Of a stretch of 64,000 bases of DNA, positions 8,646 to 18,900 are shown piece after piece. Under the pieces are notes generated by a model, which made no database searches, was not told the DNA's origin, and worked only from the letters and a program-made list of their open reading frames with translations. The translations under genes and the position numbers were made by a program. The first letter of the stretch is position 1. Every line of letters starts with the position of its first letter. Source of the DNA: an uncultured Tenacibaculum sp. (GTDB lineage Bacteria > Bacteroidota > Bacteroidia > Flavobacteriales > Flavobacteriaceae); assembly GCA_947498055.1 (NCBI GenBank), contig CANMJA010000001.1:124001-188000 (forward strand), in the 5' to 3' direction.

Positions 8646-9746
8646 TTAAACAGTTACTGTTAATTTACTTTCTAAAGCTTTTAATATATCACCTTCTACT
8701 AATTGTTCACCAATAATAACTAATCTAGTAGCTTGTAATTCGTTTTCTTTCCATTTTCTATCAAAATAGTTTTCAAAACGACTTGCTACTCCTTGAACAA
8801 TCATACGCATTGGTTTTCCTGGCACATGAATAATTCCTTTTATTCTGTAAATTTCAAACTCTGATACCAATTCTTCTAACCCTTTAATTAAAGTTTTAGG
8901 TGTATGCGGAGCTTCTACAGTAATTACAATAGAGTTGATGGTTTCATCGTGATCATGATCGTGATGATGGTGGTGCTCACCTTCATGAGAGTGATCATGG
9001 TCATGGTCGTGATGATGATGATCTTCGTGATGTGAATGTTTTTCTTCAATAAAATCTTCAGACTTCGCATCCAATCCTAATAAAACATCTACAGGAATAT
9101 TTCCTTTAACAGCTGGAATCAACTTAATATTAGATCCTACTTTATTTTGAATAATATCACTTACTTCGTTAAAAGTTTCTTTATCTACTAAATCAGCTTT
9201 CGTCATGACAATTAAATCTGCACACGATAATTGATCTTCAAATAATTCTTCTATGGAAGATTCGTGATCTAAACTATCATCTTCTAAACGTTGCTGTTGT
9301 ACTTTAGCTCGATTACAAATTTCACCCGTTGCTTGTCCTACTGCATCTACTACTGTAACAACGGCATCTACAGTAATTTGAGGCTTTAAATCTGGCCAAT
9401 TAAATGCTCTTACCAATGGTTTTGGTAATGCTAAACCAGAAGTTTCTATAATAATATGATCTATTTGATCTTTACGCTCCATTAATTGTAACATGGTTGG
9501 TAAAAATTCTTCTTGTACTGTACAACACAAACAACCGTTGCTTAATTCTAAGATATTTTCTTCTTCACAACCACAGTTATCATCTCCTTTTAATATCTCA
9601 CCATCCATTCCTAACTCACCAAACTCATTTACAATAATGGCTAAACGTCTTCCGTTTGCATTTTTTGCTATTTGATGAATTAATGTTGTTTTACCAGATC
9701 CTAAGAATCCAGTGATTATAGTTACAGGTATTTTTTTTGTCAACAT
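8646..9746 (-). CDS. cobW: COG0523 GTPase, CobW-like, with His-rich metal-binding loop
   Basis: 366-residue G3E-family P-loop GTPase of the metal-chaperone type. Visible are Walker A GFLGSGKTT (13-21), the metal-binding signature NGCLCC (Cys72, Cys74, Cys75), an extra CxC in DDNCGCEEE (58-60), TKAD in place of NKxD, and a striking His/Asp tract at residues 237-268 (about 18 His) before the C-terminal CobW_C domain. First gene of the corrin cluster, so a cobalt-delivery role is likely, as for CobW of cobalamin operons. A TATTTTTG -7 box lies at 9766-9773 and a GGAG ribosome site just before the ATG. No B12 riboswitch is seen upstream. The metal (Co or Zn) is not proven. Confidence 0.9.
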   Translation of the reverse strand: MLTKKIPVTIITGFLGSGKTTLIHQIAKNANGRRLAIIVNEFGELGMDGEILKGDDNCGCEEENILELSNGCLCCTVQEEFLPTMLQLMERKDQIDHIIIETSGLALPKPLVRAFNWPDLKPQITVDAVVTVVDAVGQATGEICNRAKVQQQRLEDDSLDHESSIEELFEDQLSCADLIVMTKADLVDKETFNEVSDIIQNKVGSNIKLIPAVKGNIPVDVLLGLDAKSEDFIEEKHSHHEDHHHHDHDHDHSHEGEHHHHHDHDHDETINSIVITVEAPHTPKTLIKGLEELVSEFEIYRIKGIIHVPGKPMRMIVQGVASRFENYFDRKWKENELQATRLVIIGEQLVEGDILKALESKLTVTV

Positions 9747-9765
9747 TGTCTCCGATTTATTTTGT

Positions 9766-9773
9766 CAAAAATA
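9766..9773 (-). promoter_or_regulatory. Predicted -7 promoter box for the CobW-led corrin operon
   Basis: TATTTTTG on the minus strand matches the Bacteroidota TAnnTTTG -7 consensus and lies 19 bases upstream of the CobW-like ATG, with TCGGAGACA between. No convincing TTG at the -33 distance is visible, so confidence is moderate. Confidence 0.4.
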
Positions 9774-9943
9774 CGGGTTTTATATTTCTTTTGGAATAGT
9801 TGATGAAGATATGATGGTTACATATCGTATGTTTTTAAATTATTTTTTGAATAGTACCTTTAACAACAAGTTTCAACTTATTCCTCTTCTAAAAAAAGTG
9901 TCTACCTTTTTTAGTTTAACTTAGTAACTTTAAAACGAAATTA

Positions 9944-10441
9944 ATGATGAAAAAACTTTTTTTATTTTTTGCAATCCTTTATTCTTTTCATATTTCAGCA
10001 CAATCTGATACAACCACAAATTATTTTTTAGTTCGTCATGCAGAAAAACAGGTAGACGGCACTAAAAATCCACATTTAACAAAAGAAGGAGTTAAAAGGG
10101 CCGAAGAATTAGCGAGTATTTTAAAGTATTATAAAATTGATCTTGTTTTTTCTACAGATTATTATAGAACTAAAGAAACAGCAAAACCAATTGCAGAAGC
10201 GAACGATATAATAATAACATCTTATCATCCTTTTAAATTAGATTTTGAAAAATTTTTATCTGATACTAAAGGAAAAAATGTGGTAATTGTTGGGCATAGC
10301 AATACTATTCCTGATTTTGTTAATAAATTGATTAAAGAAGAAAAATATAAAGAACTTTCTGAAAAAATATATGGTAACCTATATGTTGTAACTATTAATA
10401 AAAAAGGTAGTATAAGTGATCTTGTTTTGAATTTTAAATAG
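9944..10441 (+). CDS. Secreted histidine phosphatase (SixA/PGM-like)
   Basis: 165 residues with a cleavable signal peptide (residues 1-19, ending HISAQ). The mature protein has the histidine phosphatase motif RHAEK (Arg31-His32, the phosphoacceptor), STDYYRTKETA around residue 70 and the second catalytic histidine in VIVGHSNTIPD (His118). The family includes CobC, but CobC enzymes are cytoplasmic and this one is predicted to be periplasmic, so a role in B12 salvage is doubtful despite the neighbourhood. The gene diverges from the corrin operon. Substrate unknown. Confidence 0.85.
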   Translation: MMKKLFLFFAILYSFHISAQSDTTTNYFLVRHAEKQVDGTKNPHLTKEGVKRAEELASILKYYKIDLVFSTDYYRTKETAKPIAEANDIIITSYHPFKLDFEKFLSDTKGKNVVIVGHSNTIPDFVNKLIKEEKYKELSEKIYGNLYVVTINKKGSISDLVLNFK

Positions 10442-10522
10442 TTTAAGGTAAAATATTAAAGAGGTTAATAGATATTTGCTCATCTTAAAATATTTTTTTC
10501 AGTTATGAAATGAGGTTTCGAT

Positions 10523-10590
10523 TGTCAGTTCAAGCGCAGTCGAGAACTTTTTAGGTTCTAAATAAATCTCGATTTCGCTCGATTTGACAT
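10523..10590. repeat. Interspersed palindromic repeat (copy 3)
   Basis: The left arm contains GTCAGTTCAAGCGCAGTCGA and the right arm AATCTCGATTTCGCTCGATT followed by TGACAT. The arms form an imperfect hairpin flanked by complementary GTCA/TGAC. Same core as the copies at 5569 and 50137. Non-coding. Confidence 0.65.
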
Positions 10591-10664
10591 AATTTAGAGG
10601 AAACTGTAAATAAAAATACGTAAGTAACTACTGACCTCTAAAAAGCTTATTCTTAAAACAGTAA

Positions 10665-10690
10665 AAACCACCTCGTAAAAGGTGGCTTTA
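10665..10690. terminator. Bidirectional rho-independent terminator
   Basis: The hairpin arms AACCACCT and AGGTGGCTT flank a CGTAAA loop, with an A-run on the left and T-rich sequence on the right. Placed between two convergent genes, it can serve both the plus-strand phosphatase and the minus-strand RHS/lipoprotein operon. Confidence 0.7.
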
Positions 10691-10740
10691 TATATTATAA
10701 TTTATTGTGTTTGCTAAACTGTATTGCTTACTCATACTCG

Positions 10741-10775
10741 GCACGGAAAAAATTTCCGCGCTATCAAATCAGCGC
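10741..10775. repeat. GC-rich double palindrome downstream of the RHS locus
   Basis: Two overlapping palindromes: CACGGAAAAAATTTCCGCG and GCGCTATCAAATCAGCGC. The GC-rich arms stand out from the AT-rich flanks. They lie directly behind the last gene of the RHS operon, a place where recombination units would be expected in polymorphic toxin loci. Function unknown; only one copy is in the window. Confidence 0.4.
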
Positions 10776-10790
10776 AATCGGGTATACATA

Positions 10791-11381
10791 TTATAATTTT
10801 CTCCTAATGGGTACGATAATTTTAAAATATACATTATCGTATTCTTTCAATACTATTTCATCAATAGTTTGACATTTTCTAAGAGCACTTCCTTTTACTA
10901 AAAAAACTGTAAAATTTCGCGGATAAATTTCGTGATATTCCCATCCTTTATAAAATTTCGGTTTATGATTCGCTTTATCTTCAAAAACCCAAATATTATC
11001 TTTCTCAGCATTTCTAACTTTATTCTTAAGAGAAGTATAATATTCGTTATTATAATCTCCATTGTCGTGTAAAAAATTATTTAATAAACACGAAAATCTT
11101 TTTGCTGAAAAAAATAGGTATCCGTCGGATAAAAAATAATTAGGATATCCATCAGAATTTATGTTTTTATCTTTTACTTCTTTTTTAGAAACTAATACAT
11201 TCTGAAAAGCTACAGAATCTGTATTTTGATATTTAGTAAATTTTAATATTAATGGGTCATCAATGCTTATCTCTCTTAACTTAACTATATCATACGATTC
11301 ATTATTTACTAATTTGGAATAATTTTTATTGTCCGTACATCCCAGTAAAAATATGTACAATATTATTATGACTTTATTCAT
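10791..11381 (-). CDS. Lipoprotein downstream of RHS toxin; candidate immunity/partner protein
   Basis: 196 residues, not recognised. The N-terminus MNKVIIILYIFLLGCTDNK is a lipoprotein signal with Cys15 as the lipidated residue. The mature part is soluble, rich in Asn, Tyr and Lys, and has SDGYPNYFLSDGYLFFSAKR in the middle. The ATG follows the RHS stop codon after a single base, so the two are co-translated. Small proteins coded immediately behind an RHS toxin are typically its immunity proteins, and a surface-anchored lipoprotein would suit a protease acting outside the cytoplasm; this is inference from position. It could also be an assembly factor. Confidence 0.75.
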   Translation of the reverse strand: MNKVIIILYIFLLGCTDNKNYSKLVNNESYDIVKLREISIDDPLILKFTKYQNTDSVAFQNVLVSKKEVKDKNINSDGYPNYFLSDGYLFFSAKRFSCLLNNFLHDNGDYNNEYYTSLKNKVRNAEKDNIWVFEDKANHKPKFYKGWEYHEIYPRNFTVFLVKGSALRKCQTIDEIVLKEYDNVYFKIIVPIRRKL

Positions 11382-11382
11382 T

Positions 11383-14300
11383 TTAATTTTTTGTTACTTT
11401 ACCTTTCTTAAAAGCAGTTGGCATAGTTCCAACATTATGTGTTTTAACTTTAGCAGCTCCATTGGTTGGTGTAGCTTGTTTGTCTGTACTTGTTTCATTT
11501 AAAGTACCAACTCCAGAAAAGTTTAGAATTCTTGAAACGTGTGCTGTCGTTATTTTATTATCTGACTCACCAGCTTTACGAGTACCTCCTTTTTCCATTA
11601 AACCATCAACAAAATGCCCTAAACTTAATGTATGACCTATTTCGTGGGCTGGTGTAAATCTTGCTCTTGCATCATCTGTATTTTCTACATCAATCGAATT
11701 AATTCCTCCACCATTTTCACTTACCGAAGTACCCCAAGTATCAGGATTAGCAGGACTTGATGTAAATTTATTACCTTCTCCTGACTTATCTTTTTTGAAA
11801 GCATCGTCTCTTTTATCTCCATCCTCGTATTCTTTTACTGTTAAGTCAAAATTAACTGCATACTTAACGGCATCATCACCTGTACCTACCGTATAGCTAA
11901 AATTATCATTTTCTTTTTTCCACTTAGCGATACCTGCTTTAGCATTTTTAGCATCATCGCCTTTAACAGTATGATATGTTGCTCTTATAGTAATTGTATT
12001 GGTCTCGTGATTAAAATAAATACCGAAATCTCTACCATCATAATCAACATATAAAGTTGGGTCATTTGAAGCGTAATTGTACGGTGATAATGAAGAATAT
12101 TTTTCAGTCAATGGGTCAATATTCATCCATCTACCCAAACTTGCATCATAATTACGAGCGCCGTAATCGTGCCAATTCAATCCTAATTCTTCTTGCTCTT
12201 CTTTTCCGTTATAACTATAAGGATGCGCAGTACCATTTATGACGTTATTATACCCCTTGTGTTTCAATCCAAAAGGATAATAATTAGATTCTTCTATAAT
12301 TTCTGTAGCTGGATCAATCATACCATTTTTATCAACATCGGTATAACTTAAGCGTAAGTTTCCTAGGTGGTCTTTGTATTGGTATACATAATTCATCTCG
12401 ACTTCGCTCGACGCACCTATTTCATCAACCTTTACATAGCCCTCTGAGTGATTAAAGAATTGTAGTTTCGGCTGAGCTCCTCTTGATGCTTTTCTGTAAT
12501 AAACATAATTATTAGCATAGGATGTTACTTCCTTTTCACTATATCCTCTGTTTATTGCTTTGGATATTTTATTTCCAATTGCATCATATATATATTCTAT
12601 ATGTTTATTATCAAAGGAAACCTTTGTTGGTAAATTTAAATGATTATAATCTATATTAGTAACCCCTTTATTCTTATCTGATATCATATTACCATTAACA
12701 TCGTAAGTATAATCGGTATCGTAGTTTTTATCTTTAAAACCGTAAGTAGAGTTCTCAATATCTGCAACTCTTTTCAGCTTATTTCCACTATCGTAAACAT
12801 ATTGTAAATCATCCATCATTCCAAAAGAAGTAGCTTCAGAATTTGTTGCTCCGTTTCGTTCTAAAAATTTGATGTTTCCATTTTTGTCGTAACTGACGTG
12901 ATTTACGTTATAATTCCCTGTATTGTCTAATGCTTTTGTAATTCGATTCAGAGCATCATATCTATATTCATATGTATTACTTACAGGGTTTCCTGAAGTA
13001 TTTATAGAAGCACTATTCCAATTAGTTTTACTAATGTTTCCGTTGTACAAAGCAGTTCCTGAATTTGGATTGTTATAATACAAGCTAAAGTTAAACAAAT
13101 CATTGTCATTGGCAATATCTTCATTTATATTTTTTAACCAACCACGTACATTGTAATTATAATCTACTTTTTGTAATCCTTTACTATTGTTAACAATTTT
13201 AAAGTCTTTGATCTTTCCTCCTGAATGATACATGCTTATATCTCCCACCAATATTCCTGAAGACAAAACTCCTGAGGTGTAAAAAACTTCATCATTTTTT
13301 TTGTAATATATAGTATTACCTATTCGCTCTACTTTAAAAACGTCTCCAATTTTATACGTAGTTTTCTTTCCTCTATTGCTTCCTGACTCATATATATAAA
13401 CATTGGAAGTATGCACAATATAAATAGCATGTTTAATACTTGAATGAGTCGCAATATCATTATCTGCTGATAAACCAACCATATAATACTTACCATATTG
13501 GGTAGGTGAAAAAGACACATAACCATTTCCAGAAATAGTTCCATTGGTTACTACGTCTGTATACCAACTATTACTTGTTCTTTTGTTTGTTATTATGTTA
13601 TCTTCTATAGTTACATCATTATTAGAAAAATATTTATATCCTTCTTTAGTCCCATTGCCAATCAATTTACTCTCTAACTGACCTAAATCATCATAATTGT
13701 TTTTTACAATTCTATTAGAAACCTGTTCATTTATTTGTTGATTTTGACTTATTAATCGATCCATATGATCGTACTCAAAACGATCTATAGTTGTAATTGG
13801 GCTTTTTCCTTCTTTTGTATGTGTAGTAGTAGTTTCTAACACTTTTCCTGTGAAATCATCTAACTTACTCTCTATAGTAGTTGTAGTTTTTAAATAGTTA
13901 TTCTTACTGATGACACAAATAGGACGTGCTTTAGCATCATAATAGGTAACAGTTGTAATCCAATCTATTGTATTTAATACTTTTACTTTAGACACTGTTG
14001 GTAACCCTTTTGTATTCAGGGTACTTGATACTCCATATTTTGTTCTTTTAGTTATACCTAACCCTAATGGCAAATCTACATATACATCATAATAATTTAT
14101 AGTATATACTTCAGTAAATGCTCTAGGTATTGCTGAACTAGTATAATAAAGAGTTGTGATATTATCTGGGAAATTATCGTATGATATTACTACCTCATTT
14201 TGCGAATATGCTAAGTTAGCTTCTTCCTGTAAAGATATTCGGTTCTTACGAGTTTTTATATACCCAGTATAAGCTACTCTTCCTAGTTTATCATATTTTG

Positions 14301-15942
14301 TGAAAAGCCATTTATCTTCTAATTTTAAATTAGCATCCTGAGTCATTATTGGTTTGTCTAATTTATCATACACAATGCATTCCCAACCTTTGCCTGGTAT
14401 TTTCTTTTCTATTAATCGGTTTCTATGATCATATTTGTATTGATAACATAACTCGTTAAGCTTAGCTATTGTTTGCGTTGTTGTTTGTCCTTCTGATTTT
14501 GGAGGTATTACATAGGTTAAATTTCCAAAATCGTCATACACATAAAAAGTATCATGAGGAACATTATTATTAAATGTTCTCTTTAAAATAACTTGCCCCT
14601 GTTTGTTTTTAAACTCTTGTGTGGTATGATCACTACCTGAAACCCAATTTTCATCTTTTGTTATCGTTTTATATAAGGTTCCTGCTGGATAATTATTAAT
14701 CGTTCCATTTATTAAAGTAGGTGTATACGTGTTATTAGCCAATACAGTTGTTACTTCATATATTTTTACTTCAGTTGCTGTATTGGTTTGATAATCAAAG
14801 TTAATTTCATGGTTATTTCCTATTTTCCAATCCGTTCCTGGCGCTGCTTGCTGTAGTACTCTGTTTAAAGGAGAATTGTCGAACGTTTTTTCAGAATACG
14901 CATTAATATCACTAGGTAAACTTACACCCGCAAAATCTTCCGCATATTTTTGTCTGTAATACGTTTGTGTAGCTAAACCAACATCTCCTGTTCTTATATT
15001 TAAATCGTCAGCTCCATGTGTTAAGGGTAAATATTCTTTGTTTTGTCTTCCAAGATCATCATATTCGTAATGTGTTACAATATCTTTTATTCTTGATGCG
15101 CTTGTTAATGTTTTTTCTCGTGAAACAAGATCTTTTAACGGTAATTCACTTCCATCTATTTTTTGTAATAATGGACTCCAAAAATATTGACGAACACTAG
15201 TATCTGTACAATAATATAAATAGTTTCTAAAATAACTTCTAGTTGTTATAGATTGCCATTTATATTCTGTACCATCTAGTATTTTATTTCCATCTATATC
15301 GTAAACTCCACTCACTCCTGTATCAGATCCTGAATAATTATAAGGATGTACAACACCTACTAGCAAATACCAGGTATTTAATATTGGTAAATCTCCTACC
15401 CAAAAATAAGGATTCCCTTGTGCTACTCCATTTAAGGAACTTACATTTTTAGTACCTATATATGTACTTCCATTGTTATTTCCTGTACGTTTTACCCATA
15501 CACTATAACGATAGGTTTTTGTTTTATCTATAGTAAAAGAATCTGTATTCCAACCACCATCTGCATTGTTTGCAGCATCAGGAATACATGCCCATACTAA
15601 ACCTGTACCTCCAAAAGGAGTGGCACTGTTTATTATTTTATTCTCTGCATCGGTTCCATTTTTATTATAAAAATTAGTAGATCCAGTATTATTCAAACTC
15701 CAATCTATTGGCACTTGATTTTGTGAAATAGTATTTCCTCCTGCTGTAACAGCAATACTTTGTTTTAATCTTCCTAAGCCATCATAATATTGTATCCCTG
15801 TACTTACCTCTTCTTTATTATTACCTACAATAGGTGTTTTAGATGGTTTTTTATAGGTTTTACTTATCGTATAATTTTCACTTGTAGTTTGCCCTAAAAG
15901 GAAGAAAGGAACAAACAATAGAATATATAGTAACTTTTTCAT
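11383..15942 (-). CDS. RHS repeat protein (DUF6443 type) with C-terminal metalloprotease domain; polymorphic toxin
   Basis: 1519 residues with an N-terminal signal peptide (MKKLLYILLFVPFFLLGQTT). An N-terminal DUF6443-like start (TISKTYKKP, GIQYYDGLGRLKQSIAV) is followed by a jelly-roll-like insertion (about 95-265), many YD repeats (YDDLGRQ, YDKLGRV, YDALNRI), a lectin-like insertion near 800-910, and the RHS core (YQYKDHLGNLRLSYTD; LGRWMNIDPLTEKYSSLSPY; DYDGRDF at about 1300). The ~215-residue tail carries HEIGHTLSLGH (1433-1443), the three-His zinc motif of metzincins (Ser replaces the usual Gly), then GLMEKGG, a plausible Met-turn. I infer a secreted protease toxin inside an RHS shell. 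It lies 5 bases after the first RHS gene. Confidence 0.88.
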   Translation of the reverse strand: MKKLLYILLFVPFFLLGQTTSENYTISKTYKKPSKTPIVGNNKEEVSTGIQYYDGLGRLKQSIAVTAGGNTISQNQVPIDWSLNNTGSTNFYNKNGTDAENKIINSATPFGGTGLVWACIPDAANNADGGWNTDSFTIDKTKTYRYSVWVKRTGNNNGSTYIGTKNVSSLNGVAQGNPYFWVGDLPILNTWYLLVGVVHPYNYSGSDTGVSGVYDIDGNKILDGTEYKWQSITTRSYFRNYLYYCTDTSVRQYFWSPLLQKIDGSELPLKDLVSREKTLTSASRIKDIVTHYEYDDLGRQNKEYLPLTHGADDLNIRTGDVGLATQTYYRQKYAEDFAGVSLPSDINAYSEKTFDNSPLNRVLQQAAPGTDWKIGNNHEINFDYQTNTATEVKIYEVTTVLANNTYTPTLINGTINNYPAGTLYKTITKDENWVSGSDHTTQEFKNKQGQVILKRTFNNNVPHDTFYVYDDFGNLTYVIPPKSEGQTTTQTIAKLNELCYQYKYDHRNRLIEKKIPGKGWECIVYDKLDKPIMTQDANLKLEDKWLFTKYDKLGRVAYTGYIKTRKNRISLQEEANLAYSQNEVVISYDNFPDNITTLYYTSSAIPRAFTEVYTINYYDVYVDLPLGLGITKRTKYGVSSTLNTKGLPTVSKVKVLNTIDWITTVTYYDAKARPICVISKNNYLKTTTTIESKLDDFTGKVLETTTTHTKEGKSPITTIDRFEYDHMDRLISQNQQINEQVSNRIVKNNYDDLGQLESKLIGNGTKEGYKYFSNNDVTIEDNIITNKRTSNSWYTDVVTNGTISGNGYVSFSPTQYGKYYMVGLSADNDIATHSSIKHAIYIVHTSNVYIYESGSNRGKKTTYKIGDVFKVERIGNTIYYKKNDEVFYTSGVLSSGILVGDISMYHSGGKIKDFKIVNNSKGLQKVDYNYNVRGWLKNINEDIANDNDLFNFSLYYNNPNSGTALYNGNISKTNWNSASINTSGNPVSNTYEYRYDALNRITKALDNTGNYNVNHVSYDKNGNIKFLERNGATNSEATSFGMMDDLQYVYDSGNKLKRVADIENSTYGFKDKNYDTDYTYDVNGNMISDKNKGVTNIDYNHLNLPTKVSFDNKHIEYIYDAIGNKISKAINRGYSEKEVTSYANNYVYYRKASRGAQPKLQFFNHSEGYVKVDEIGASSEVEMNYVYQYKDHLGNLRLSYTDVDKNGMIDPATEIIEESNYYPFGLKHKGYNNVINGTAHPYSYNGKEEQEELGLNWHDYGARNYDASLGRWMNIDPLTEKYSSLSPYNYASNDPTLYVDYDGRDFGIYFNHETNTITIRATYHTVKGDDAKNAKAGIAKWKKENDNFSYTVGTGDDAVKYAVNFDLTVKEYEDGDKRDDAFKKDKSGEGNKFTSSPANPDTWGTSVSENGGGINSIDVENTDDARARFTPAHEIGHTLSLGHFVDGLMEKGGTRKAGESDNKITTAHVSRILNFSGVGTLNETSTDKQATPTNGAAKVKTHNVGTMPTAFKKGKVTKN
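12391..12414. repeat. Interspersed-repeat arm captured in frame inside the RHS gene
   Basis: The plus strand reads CATCTCGACTTCGCTCGACG here, a half copy of the intergenic GAGCGCAGTCGAGA-type repeat. On the coding (minus) strand it adds the residues GASSEVEMN between GYVKVDEI and YVYQYKDHLGN, where related RHS proteins normally run straight into the conserved YQYKDHLGN motif. It is in frame, so the gene stays open. This marks the insertion as recent or tolerated. Confidence 0.5.
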
Positions 15943-15947
15943 ACTGC

Positions 15948-18900
15948 TTAGTTTTTGTAATTGTATTGATTCTCTTTTACTATATTTCCGTCTATATCTT
16001 TGATAAAACGCAAACGGTTAAACGTATCATAATCATAATAAATAGTTTGTCCTCGTGGATCTGTAATACTAGTTACACCAATTAGTGGATCATACGTAAA
16101 AAAGGTTACTTGTGCTTCCCGGAATGAGGTTCTTATGCTCATTAGAGCTTCTCTCAAATTGCCTTCGGAACCTACTTTAATAATTTTTCCTCTTGAATCA
16201 ATACCATCAATTGTTCTATCATTATCCTTATTAGATTTTAAAATGGCATTATTAATAATACTTAGTTTACCTGAGTCAATCTTATTATAACCTTCTATCT
16301 TTGCTATGGGGTGAGTTTGATTATATCCCCAAACATAATAAATTTTTGTACCGTCTTTTTTACTTACTTCTACTGGATTACCGACTGCATCATACTTATG
16401 ATAAACAACTCGATCTTCTAATAAATTAGTAATCAAACCTTTTTTTGTTCTAATATATTTTGGTAAATACCTAGCTGGTATATTATGATTCGTTGCATAT
16501 GCTGTTTCTTGTGTAGATAAAAGCACCTTGTTTTTATACGATTCTACCTTTAAAGGTTCTGCTATACGATGTTCTGTTAATAAACGAGTATTATTAACAT
16601 CTCCTGCATAATAGGTTTTTGTTTTTAATACTTGCCCTTTACTATTGCTAATTTTAGTTTCTGTAGGGCTTTGTACTAAAGAAGAGTACAAGTAATCCGT
16701 TCTTGTTATAAAACTATCTATTGTTAATCCATTATTAAAAAACTCTTTCTTAATGCTATTATTAACATTTATAATTCCGTTTTTTAATTGATAAACCATT
16801 TCTCGTGGATCATTTTGCTGTTTAGCAATTTTTTTCTTGTAGAGATCAATCCCCTCCACAATTTGCTGATCTCTATTATTAAATGTGTTTGATGCATTAT
16901 AGTTATAGTGCGTTATTTCTTCATAGTTTATTGTTCCTTCTTTAAAAAAAGTTGTTTTAATTGGGTTTCCAGATTCCCATTCATAATATAAAGGTGCAGT
17001 TGGATAAGAAGAAGCAACAGTAAACACTGAAAAATCAAATTTCTTTTGTATTCTATCTTCTAAAACTCCTTGAGTTTCTGTAACAGAATAATAGCCTAGG
17101 TAATTATTTCCTGATGTTACTAAAGGAAATAAGTTATTTGAAGAAACAAATTGTGTTTTACCTCCTCTTACAGATAAGTCTTGATTAGGCGATCCCCATT
17201 CTTTAAAAACTGGGACTCCTTGTATCCAACCTGTTGATTTTCCTTCTTCATTAGTATATGTATAACTTTTACTAGTGGTTGGCAAACGCAGATCTATCGT
17301 ATTTAGCTTAGTTACAGTACTAGGCTTTATATAAGATGAAATATTCTTTATTCTTAAACCTCCGATATAATATTTATCTATACTTTCTTCCCAAGATGCT
17401 TCAATAAGAATTTTATCTGATGTTGGATTAAAATTCTTTACATTATTTATGTGTAAACTTAATCTATAATTTCCTGGTGTTACTATAATATTTTTTTGAA
17501 TTCCGAGAGGAATATTATAACCATACGATACAGGTAAATTAGTAGTCATATTAGTTACGGTATATCGTATATCACAGCCATTAAGAGGTAAACTATCTCC
17601 AAATTCATCTGTATCTTCCCCAACATCGCATAGTGTACTACTAGAACTTAAACTAACAATACCATTTAAAGCTAAATTATCTGAGACCGTAAATTCTTTT
17701 GTATAGACATATGAATTTGCATTCTTGTTATACACATATTGGTCATATTCAGATTCAATTTTTACATTAAGTGCTCTCGTTTCAGCAATTAAATTTTCTT
17801 TTTGACTGAAATGAAAATCTTTATCAATTTCATTATTTTCAAAAGTAAATTCAGTTACACCTCCTTCTGGATATACAATTTCTTGCAGCATACTAGCTTG
17901 AGTATATAATGGATCTACAAATCTTTTTGCACCATTATACAATGTATTCAAAATTCCCTGATTCGATTTTCTATAAAAAATCTTAGGGATTAGGTTTGCA
18001 TTTGATTTCCCATTATAATATCCCCAATAATCTTGAGCATTAGAATAACGATGAGGAAGTAACCTTTTATTGTATTTAAATCTGTATTTATAAGGTTTAG
18101 TAGTTGTTGAGCTACCGTTACTAAACACCAATTCTTTTAGGTATAATCTACGTCTTAATTCTTCATTATCTAATATAGAATTACATCCATAAATAGGACC
18201 ACTAGGTAAGGTGCTTACAAAATAATCTTTTACCAAATTAACGTTTAAGATTTCTTTGTTATGATTATTGATAACTTTTATATTCTTTAAAGCTTTTTCA
18301 TGTTTTAAGTCGAGTCTTGCATTAGATTCTTTTTGAAAAAGAATCTTTCCTTCGTTAAAAACAATTTCCTTTATACTATAGTTTTCTCCTGTACTTTTTG
18401 ATCTAAATGACGAAACGTTTCCTGTATATCCATTAAGTTGTTGACCTGTTGGGGTGCAAATACCATCATAAATTCTTTTTTCGTAATTAAAAGTTACCTC
18501 ATTTCCATTAACCGCTTTAATTCTAGTTAATTTCCAAGAGGTTATATGTCTTATTGTTGAATTACTCCCACCAACAGAAAGGCCACTACCTCCCATAGAA
18601 TAAGATACTGTACTATATATTTTATCACTATAATCATTCTCTCCAAAAAAATACATGGTACCATCTTGTGTAATGACTTCCCATTCTTTGATAATTTTTG
18701 TTAAACCATCAAAAACAGGCGTAATTTTAATGTCTTTATCTGGAAATAAGACAACTTCACCATAACTATTTACTCGTCTATCTTGATTGAATAAAAATTT
18801 TCCACTTTGATTTATAAAACTAAAATGAAAATCATCTGGTGCAAAATCAATTTGCTTCGTACGAGCTTGATTTAAATACCATTCTTTAGAACCTTCTAAA

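Larger units (their letters stand above)
10442..10790. other. 349-bp intergenic region with repeats and a terminator
   Basis: No gene seen. It holds an interspersed palindromic repeat (10523-10590), a rho-independent terminator hairpin (about 10667-10690) and a pair of GC-rich palindromes (10741-10775). It separates the convergent histidine phosphatase and RHS-associated lipoprotein genes. Confidence 0.7.

Noticed and set aside
9747..9943. Cobalamin riboswitch upstream of the corrin operon
   Set aside because: The intergenic sequence has no B12-box (GCCACTG-type) and no room for the full riboswitch fold; only a promoter-like box is visible.
9944..10441. Histidine phosphatase as CobC (alpha-ribazole phosphatase) of the cobalamin pathway
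   Set aside because: It has a clear signal peptide and is divergent from the operon; CobC acts in the cytoplasm.
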